A stretch of DNA of 64,000 bases from Saccharina japonica (taxonomy: Eukaryota > Sar > Phaeophyceae > Laminariales > Laminariaceae), in assembly GCA_008828725.1 (NCBI GenBank), contig MEHQ01002596.1:1078601-1142600 (forward strand), written 5' to 3'. Below are positions 58,101-64,000 of the stretch, in pieces. The notes under the pieces were generated by a model, which was not told where the DNA came from, searched no databases, and saw nothing but the letters and a program-made list of their open reading frames with translations. A program made the translations under genes and the position numbers. The stretch's first letter is position 1, and every line of letters starts with the position of its first letter.

Positions 58101-59239
58101 GCCTCTGAGGCGGACTTGCATATGGACGACAGCTTCAATGAGTTAATTTAATTTCTGGTGTGGCCACTTCCGGAGACAGCAATGGGTTTTACTATGTAAC
58201 TGCCTCGCGGACGCCTTACCATATTAACACTACGTGATACGACCATTCCCCTTGTGCGGAACAAAGGTTCTCCACCCCGCACAAATGATCTACTCGACCG
58301 CCAGCTTTGGTGACCGCCAAAAAAAAATACAAAAAAAAAACGGCACCCTGGTTGTCTAGCTCACGCAGCGAGTGGCGTGTTTTACAGCGTCGTTGGCGTC
58401 GTATTTATAGGGGGGGGGGGCTTACGGTATCGTCCGCACCACGCTGCACACATCGGATAAAACATACGATCTATGATAGATCGTCGAAATCCTATATGGG
58501 CCGTTATTATGAGATGTTGTACGAGCGCCGTATCATATAGATCCCACGCGACAAGCATGTCTGCGCAAGCAAGAGCTGTGTCATACAGATCGTACAGACC
58601 CCACCCAGAATAATTTTTACAGATCTTGCTGATCATTTAAGTTTGGGATCGATCTGCCCCGAAAGGTCTGGATCATGAAACGGGGATATGATCTGTCGTA
58701 ATGTATGCAGCACCGTCGGTTCAGGGCTGTACAAACCTGTAGTGTCTCCGGCGGGTATGGCAAGCGTTGTTTTTGTTTTCTCTGATGAACGCCACGAGAG
58801 CTTGGCTCTCAGGTCGCTGCAGAAGGCTTTGCACGCATGCTGTTGCCGTTACTGATGTGGCAGTTGACCGACAATCGTTTATGCCAGGCTTTGCACACAA
58901 GGTGCTATCGTTGCTGCTGTGATCACTTGATCGACAGTTTGATTTCCGTTCACAGAATGCATATATAAATATTTCTATTCGAAGTATATATTTCACTACT
59001 GTGGTACGCCAGCTGCGAGTTCGAGGCTTTGCATGTATTCATCACGGTGTGTTGTGCCGTCCCTTTCCCCCCCTCGCTACCCCCCGTTTACGCCTCCTGC
59101 CGTCGACCATTGGGTGTTGATTGGTTCAGGCCAGAGTGGGCGGGTTTTGCGGCACGAGGCCCCCACGACGTAAGGAGCCGCTCGTGCTACCGGACGGTTA
59201 CCACGGGGTGGAGATGAGAATAAGGACCGACGGGAGACA
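55135..59239 (+). CDS. CIA30 (NDUFAF1-type) complex I assembly factor, 3' part not in view
   Basis: Exons 55135-55289, 56795-56906, 57440-57568 and 59130-59239 join in phase to 168 residues, with GT-AG introns. FSTKELTEGWDVSTDERWGG followed by KSTATVAWKPW is the opening motif of the CIA30 domain. GFFRFSGELNTEKV and GGFCGT followed by GYHGVEMRIRTDGR are its next strands. In other eukaryotes CIA30/NDUFAF1 helps assemble mitochondrial respiratory complex I; related proteins exist in plastids. The ATG at 55135 was chosen because upstream frames could not be joined in phase. No clear transit peptide is seen, so a further 5' exon is possible. The last donor (GTAAGT at 59240) needs at least one more exon, and the rest of the window is filled by an antisense LINE. 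Confidence 0.8.
56200..56360. repeat. Dispersed repeat shared with 12095-12250
   Basis: GAGGAACGCCACTCGAAACC, AATAGCCTTTTAAG, GCTCAACGTTGACATCGC and AATAAGCCGCGAGCC in the same order as at 12095. It lies in intron 1 of the CIA30 gene. Confidence 0.6.
57911..58390 (-). repeat. Long PGC-1 repeat copy
   Basis: Almost identical to 44677-45150 over its whole length, including the downstream CCGCCAAAAAAAA run. In intron 3 of the CIA30 gene. Confidence 0.85.
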
Positions 59240-59251
59240 GTAAGTGCAGCC

Positions 59252-59335
59252 TTAACCCTGTTACAGCAGCGAAAATGGGTTCCCACTCTAATTCCAAGTA
59301 GTTTTGTCTCCAAAACAGGGGTGCAGTTGACGCTC
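59252..59335. mobile_element. Degenerate TTAA MITE
   Basis: TTAACCCTGTTACAGCAGC starts the segment and the core ATTCCAAGTAGTTTTGTC follows. The right end is no longer recognisable. It begins 13 bp after the CIA30 donor site. Confidence 0.5.
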
Positions 59336-60124
59336 AACGCTCGCCTGGGTTATTATTTCATTTTTATTTTGTTGTGGTGTATTCCTACGTGTATATGACG
59401 CTGCTCAATGCTCGCCTGGTTTCGTAGCTTTCTTACTTGTGTATTCGTATGAGTATGATGCTCAATGCACGCCTGATTTCGTAGCTTCTGAGTTTTTGTA
59501 TTCGTAAAAATATGATGCACAATACCTCGAAAGACCACCCAACCCAGACGGATACACGGTCCCTAGCACCGTTCAGAGGGGGATCCTGAGTCTGGCAGTC
59601 GGGAGTTACCGCTATCGTGAGATCAGGGTAACTCGTGACGCAGCTAGCTCGGGTGGCTGCAGATGGGGTTAAACCCTAACGAGGTATACTGAAATAAAAG
59701 TGGAACCCGAAGGGTCCGCAAAGCGATCAAAGCCAGTCAAAACAGATAGTCTGGAGCCCTCCGCTCCCCTCTACACGCTATGTGAAGGTAAAAATAAAAA
59801 TGGAAAAGTCAACATCACCAATCGGGGGTACACGCCCCCTGATTCTATCTTGGTGCCCCTATAATGCCGGGGTGTTCCGTGCCGGGTTCACGCCGGTCAG
59901 GCAAACAAATCGAGTCCTCCACCCCGATTATTAACGCAGACATGATACGGGGGAAGGGAACTATGGTCCCGTGTGACTGAATGTACCCCCGGCCTGCGAG
60001 CAGTGTAACTGCAAAAGGTCAAAAGCAACGAAGGGAAAAATCGAAGACAAAGACAAAGAGACAAGTCAAAAGTACAAGCAAACACTCACACAAGACAAGA
60101 CCGCAGAGACAACACATTGACACG

Positions 60125-62449
60125 TCATCCCGAGGGGGTGGTGCAATGGTGCGGCGGTGGGGGGGAGGGGGAAAAATAACAAAACAAACAGACAAACAAC
60201 AAACAGTCCAGGACAGTCAATCCGGCACATATCGCGCCACTCGGTCCGCCATTTCTCGCTTGTTTCCTTTCCCTCGCCGATTCGCCCTTCTTCCGCACCC
60301 CTCCCGTCCCGTTGGTTCTTGGCGTCTCTTTATTATTGCTGCGCTCTTTGTCTCGCTTGGTCGCTCGTTTTCGGCTAGCCTCCTCTTCGTCCTTGTGCCA
60401 GGAGGTCATAAACCTCTCAGCTCCCTGTAGCACTCCCTTGTACCACTGCCTTCCTCCCTTCACCTTCGCTGCTTCCGCCCAAACTGAATTCGGGACTCCG
60501 AAGACACGTCTCTGGTCGTCCGTAGAGCCGTGCGTAGCTCCGAACGCTTTGAAGTCGTCCTTCAGGCACGTCTGCCAGTTCCGCTCCGGGCACCCCGCGC
60601 CCGGGTCCTTCCCCCCCACCAGCTCCCCGAACATCAGTCGTTTCGGGAGTCGCCCGTCTGGCTGCCTTGCCACGGCCCCCGCGAACAGCAGGCGCCGCTG
60701 CCGGACAGTGGCTTCCACGCTCTGGCACCCGACCCTCTTCAGGGCCTGGGCGTAGGACAGCTGCCGGTAGGTGCCTTGCTTGCGCTGGTACCCAATAACT
60801 CGCAGCAGCAGCCGGTGGTGTATCGTCCGCAGCAGTCGGTAGTGGTCGCGACGTGGGGCCCATGTCATGCAACCGTACAGCAGTGCCTCCATCGCCTCCG
60901 CTTGAAGCAGGCGGGCCTTGAGTCGAAACGGTGCTCCCGGCCTATCGAAGAGCTCCGGGCCATACCTCCTGACGCACGCCGACGCTGCTCTGCTCCTGAA
61001 GTTGATCTCCCGGGTGAGGTCGCCATGTTCGTTGACGAGGCCGCCCAGGTACCGGAACTCGAGGGTTTGGGTGTATTTCTGCCCCGCTGCTTCGATGATC
61101 AGCGGCGGTGGGGGCGGTGTTGGCTGCTTCTCCTTTACGCGCATCAGGAGAGTCTCCGTCTTCTTCTCCGACACCGTCAGCCCGAACTCCCCAAACACCT
61201 GCACGATAATGGTCATCATCCTCGCCAGTCCGTCGGCGGACCTCGATACAACGCCGGCGTCATCGGCATACAGCATCCCCCACACCGCCCTCCGTACGCG
61301 GTCGAGTGGTGTCTCCGTCCCCGCTCCCGTCTCCTCCTTCAGGAACACTAGGTTCTGCATGATACCATCGTCCTCGCTGAATCGTACGATAACGACCTCT
61401 AGGGCCGCGGCAAAGAAAACGTTGAACAGCAGTGGGGACAGCACACACCCTTGTCGCAAGCCTTGCGTGACCAAGAACCAGTCCGACAGTTCTCCATCGT
61501 CCATGCGCACCCGGGCCCGCATTCCGTCGTGGAATTGGCGGATGACGGCGACCATCTCCGCAGGAATCCCGGCCCTGGCCAGCACCTTCCATAGCAGCTC
61601 TCGGTCCACCGAGTCATAGGCCTTCTGTAGGTCGACGAAGCACATGTAGAGCGGTATTCTCCTTCTCCGCCCTAGTTCCTGGAGTCGGCGCACGACGAAC
61701 AGCATGCATACTGTGGATCGACCAGGTCGGAAGCCGCACTGTTCCTCCGGGAGGATGTTGTTGGCTTCGCAGAAGGCGCTTAGGCGGTTGGTGATGAGTT
61801 TGGCGGGGACTTTGCCTACGTGCGATAGTAGCGAGATCCCCCTGAAGTTGTTGCAGTTGGACCGGTCGCCCTTCTTGTACAGCACTTTGATGGTTGCATC
61901 CTTCCACTCTTGCGGGATCTCTCCTCCGTTCCACACGTCGACGAGGATGGCATGAAGGCGCTCCAGGACGACGGGTTCGTCGTCATCGATCTTGAGCAAC
62001 TCGGCAGGGAGGGAGTCATGGCCGGGTGCCTTCCAGTTCTGCAGGCCTTTCGTTGCCCGTTCCACCTCCTCGAGGTCTGGCGCCGCTCCCAACCGTCGGG
62101 TGGCTCGTGTCGCTGGTCGTTGCGTCACTTTTTCGGCGATGTCTGGGTTCAGGGTGGGGGACTTGGTGTTGAGGAGGGTGCCGAAGAATCCCGCCCACCG
62201 CTGCAGGATGTCTTCCTTGCTCCGGAGCAGCACGCCATTCTCGTCCGTGACGAACTGCTGTCCCCCCGCTTGTCTCCCGCTGAGGCCCACTGATCTCTTA
62301 AGGTGTTTGTACAGCCCTCTCATGTCGCGGTCCTTGTAGACCGCTTCGAGCTCCGCCACGTACCTGTCGAGGTGGGCATAGATGCCCGTTTCGACTGCTG
62401 CGGTCACTCCCTTACATGCTGCTTTGAGGATCCTCCATGTCGCTGTGGT
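60125..62449 (-). CDS. LINE reverse transcriptase region
   Basis: An open frame of about 775 codons. RT motifs in order: [54 protein letters not shown] (motif A), [20 protein letters not shown] (motif B) and [11 protein letters not shown] (catalytic YADD). A C-terminal region with [16 protein letters not shown] and [20 protein letters not shown] is typical of LINE proteins. The first ATG (62407) lies 14 codons downstream of the in-frame stop at 62450. The C-terminus is Lys/Arg-rich then hydrophobic. Confidence 0.9.
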   Translation of the reverse strand, partial: TTATWRILKAACKGVTAAVETGIYAHLDRYVAELEAVYKDRDMRGLYKHLKRSVGLSGRQAGGQQFVTDENGVLLRSKEDILQRWAGFFGTLLNTKSPTLNPDIAEKVTQRPATRATRRLGAAPDLEEVERATKGLQNWKAPGHDSLPAELLKIDDDEPVVLERLHAILVDVWNGGEIPQEWKDATIKVLYKKGDRSNCNNFRGISLLSHVGKVPAKLITNRLSAFCEANNILPEEQCGFRPGRSTVCMLFVVRRLQELGRRRRIPLYMCFVDLQKAYDSVDRELLWKVLARAGIPAEMVAVIRQFHDGMRARVRMDDGELSDWFLVTQGLRQGCVLSPLLFNVFFAAALEVVIVRFSEDDGIMQNLVFLKEETGAGTETPLDRVRRAVWGMLYADDAGVVSRSADGLARMMTIIVQVFGEFGLTVSEKKTETLLMRVKEKQPTPPPPPLIIEAAGQKYTQTLEFRYLGGLVNEHGDLTREINFRSRAASACVRRYGPELFDRPGAPFRLKARLLQAEAMEALLYGCMTWAPRRDHYRLLRTIHHRLLLRVIGYQRKQGTYRQLSYAQALKRVGCQSVEATVRQRRLLFAGAVARQPDGRLPKRLMFGELVGGKDPGAGCPERNWQTCLKDDFKAFGATHGSTDDQRRVFGVPNSVWAEAAKVKGGRQWYKGVLQGAERFMTSWHKDEEEASRKRATKRDKERSNNKETPRTNGTGGVRKKGESARERKQARNGGPSGAICAGLTVLDCLLFVCLFCYFSPSPPPPHHCTTPSG

Positions 62450-63820
62450 TCAATTGCCCCTTATCGCGCGGCGCGCTTCCCGCCGCTTGGCAAGGGCCTC
62501 CTCAAAAGCAGCTCTCGTCACTGGGGTCTCACACCACTCCTGCGTGCGTCGTCTCCGCGGTTCCTCGGGTAGTACCGTCTGCGCCGCGTCGAGGAGGGCA
62601 TTGGTAAACAATCCCCGCTGTGGTGGTCGCTGGCTCACCTGGTTGTTGGTCGAGGTTGTGGATGAACCGCTCGCTCACCGCCCGTTGTGCTGTTTCGACC
62701 TGCAATTCCTGTCGGCTGAACTGCTGCTGTTTCGGTTTNGTCCGCACTGCTCGGTTGTGGGCGAGTCTGCCACCGAGGTCGACGGTGGCTACCACCATGT
62801 TGTGGTCTGAGTCCGCCTTTACTGGGCGTACTGGTTGGGGAACGACGACTACGTTGGACACTCGGCCGCGGTGTGCCTGTCGCGTGAGGATGTAATCGAT
62901 GCGCCGGCATTCGTCCCCTGATACGCCGTTGTATGTGTGCCATATCCCACCCTTACGTGTGGGGAAGAAGGTGTTCGTGATTGCTAGTCTGTTGTCCGTT
63001 GCGAAGGTCAGCAGTAGCCTGCCATTGTCGTTCAGCTTATCACGCCCGTGCTCGCCCATGATACGTTCGTCCTCTCCATCCACCCTCTCTCCCGTCCGCG
63101 CATTGGCGTCCATCAGTACATAGACACACTCCTTGGCAGGGATCCCCCGCACGAGGCTGTCAAGTTTTTCCCAGAACCTATGCTTGCTGTCGGCGGTTGC
63201 GACCTCTGTTGGGCGTACGCAGCTACGAAGTTGACCGCTCCGCGGTTGCCCGTTATCTCAAACCTCATGGCCATAAGGCGTTCATCGATATATTCGGTGG
63301 TGTACGCAGAGTTCCTGCACATTGACTCTTTAACGGCTATTCCCACACCGTGTGTTCCACCTGTCTCCGTGCCACAGCAGAACACCCGAAACCCTGCTGC
63401 TGCGAATTCCGTTCGGCCTGCCCTCCTTGTCTCCTGTAGCCCTAACACCGAAACGTTTTGTCTCGCTGCCTCGTACAGGATGCTGCAGGCTCTCCCATAG
63501 CCGTTAGCCCCTTTTACAGCCAGAGTCCGCACATTCCAGGTTGCTACCCTAACAAGTGTACTCTGCTGCCTCTCCCGGGCGATGCGTGGTGCCTTCCTAG
63601 CCAGCCTACGCTTCGCCCGTCCCCTCCTTTTCCTCCTTCGTGCCCTTTTTATCTGTTTTGTTTCTGTTGCTTTGCGCACTCTCGGGGCATAGTAAAAAAC
63701 GTTAACCCGGTGCGTGTCTGTTGTACCAGAGATACGCCTCATCCCGGAGCGGCTCGACCCTCCAGCTCTGGATTCTCCTCCTTCCTCTCTCTGGTGCATA
63801 CCCACACGGTGTGCGGTCAC
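62450..63820 (-). pseudogene. LINE endonuclease region, frame broken
   Basis: The endonuclease is spread over two frames. 63820-63113 has VRVATWNVRTLAVKG, VLGLQETRRAGR and GTHGVGIAVKE. 63152-62529 has YVLMDANARTGERVDGED, GIWHTYNG, RIDYIL and SDHNMVVATVDL. These are the standard EEP/APE catalytic motifs (N, E, D-x-N, D, SDH). The linker to the reverse transcriptase continues in a third reading, 62638-62450. Confidence 0.8.
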
Positions 63821-64000
63821 TCCGCCACCCTCTCCGTGCTCTCTGCTGCTGCATGGCCCCGGTGTCCAAGCCGGGGTTTTTTGGGTAAGTTAGCCTGTGA
63901 CCACGGGAATCGACCGTGTCAAGTGTTGGATTAGTACGGACAGAAGGAGGTACTGGATAGAGAGACCGGCACGGTTTTTAATGTGAAGACAAGAACAACA

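Larger units (their letters stand above)
59826..64000 (-). mobile_element. APE-type LINE (non-LTR retrotransposon), 5' end beyond window
   Basis: On the minus strand it carries an apurinic-type endonuclease followed by a reverse transcriptase and a 3' untranslated region ending near 59826 in CGTGTACCCCC. The reading frame is interrupted by about two frame changes (near 63130 and around 62640-62740, close to an N at 62739) and one in-frame stop at 62450, so this copy is inactive. The clade is uncertain (RTE/CR1-like). It lies antisense to, and probably inside an intron of, the CIA30 gene. Confidence 0.85.

Overview
The window looks like nuclear DNA of a photosynthetic stramenopile, most likely a brown alga. 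The evidence is indirect: intron-rich genes with short exons and kilobase introns, Gly/Ser/Asn/Gln-rich protein segments, a plastid-type FMN/haem-related gene beside ordinary mitochondrial and endosomal genes, TTAGGG-like interstitial repeats, and a very dense load of small repeats. Most long open reading frames are shadows or repeat read-through. The genes below were assembled by joining exons whose splice sites and reading phases agree and whose translations match known families.

Layout. 1-6.7 kb: repeats, including a GTAC-palindrome array and a 1.9-kb tandem duplication that carries a coiled-coil exon and has a single N at its junction. 6.7-7.4 kb (-): one orphan exon of a USP12/46-type ubiquitin protease. 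7.6-19.6 kb (-): a large unrecognised gene. 20.0-22.1 kb (-): a two-exon unknown gene, head to head with 22.6-30.8 kb (+), a complete five-exon DUF1640 (MCUR1/CCDC90-like) mitochondrial inner-membrane protein. A small non-coding LTR element lies in its first intron. 32.8-35.0 kb (-): VPS29, complete in two exons. 39.6-49.8 kb (-): a chloroplast FMN split-barrel plus DUF2470 (HugZ/PNPOx-like) protein in eight exons, one of only 45 nt. 55.1-59.2 kb (+): the first four exons of a CIA30 (NDUFAF1-type) complex I assembly factor. Its 3' part is not visible because an antisense LINE fills 59.8-64.0 kb.

The rest is mobile or repetitive. Two related short-repeat families end in homopolymeric C (G on the + strand) and share a segment with the 3' end of the LINE, which suggests a LINE-SINE partnership with a C-rich tail. 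There are also a tRNA-derived SINE family, MITEs of at least five types (TTAA/piggyBac-like, hAT with an 8-bp target duplication, Tc1/mariner-like, and two families defined only by their inverted repeats), a fold-back element, and several arrays built from short palindromes. The genes have no shared pathway beyond organelle function (two mitochondrial, one plastid). All boundaries come from reading the sequence by eye, without transcripts or searches.
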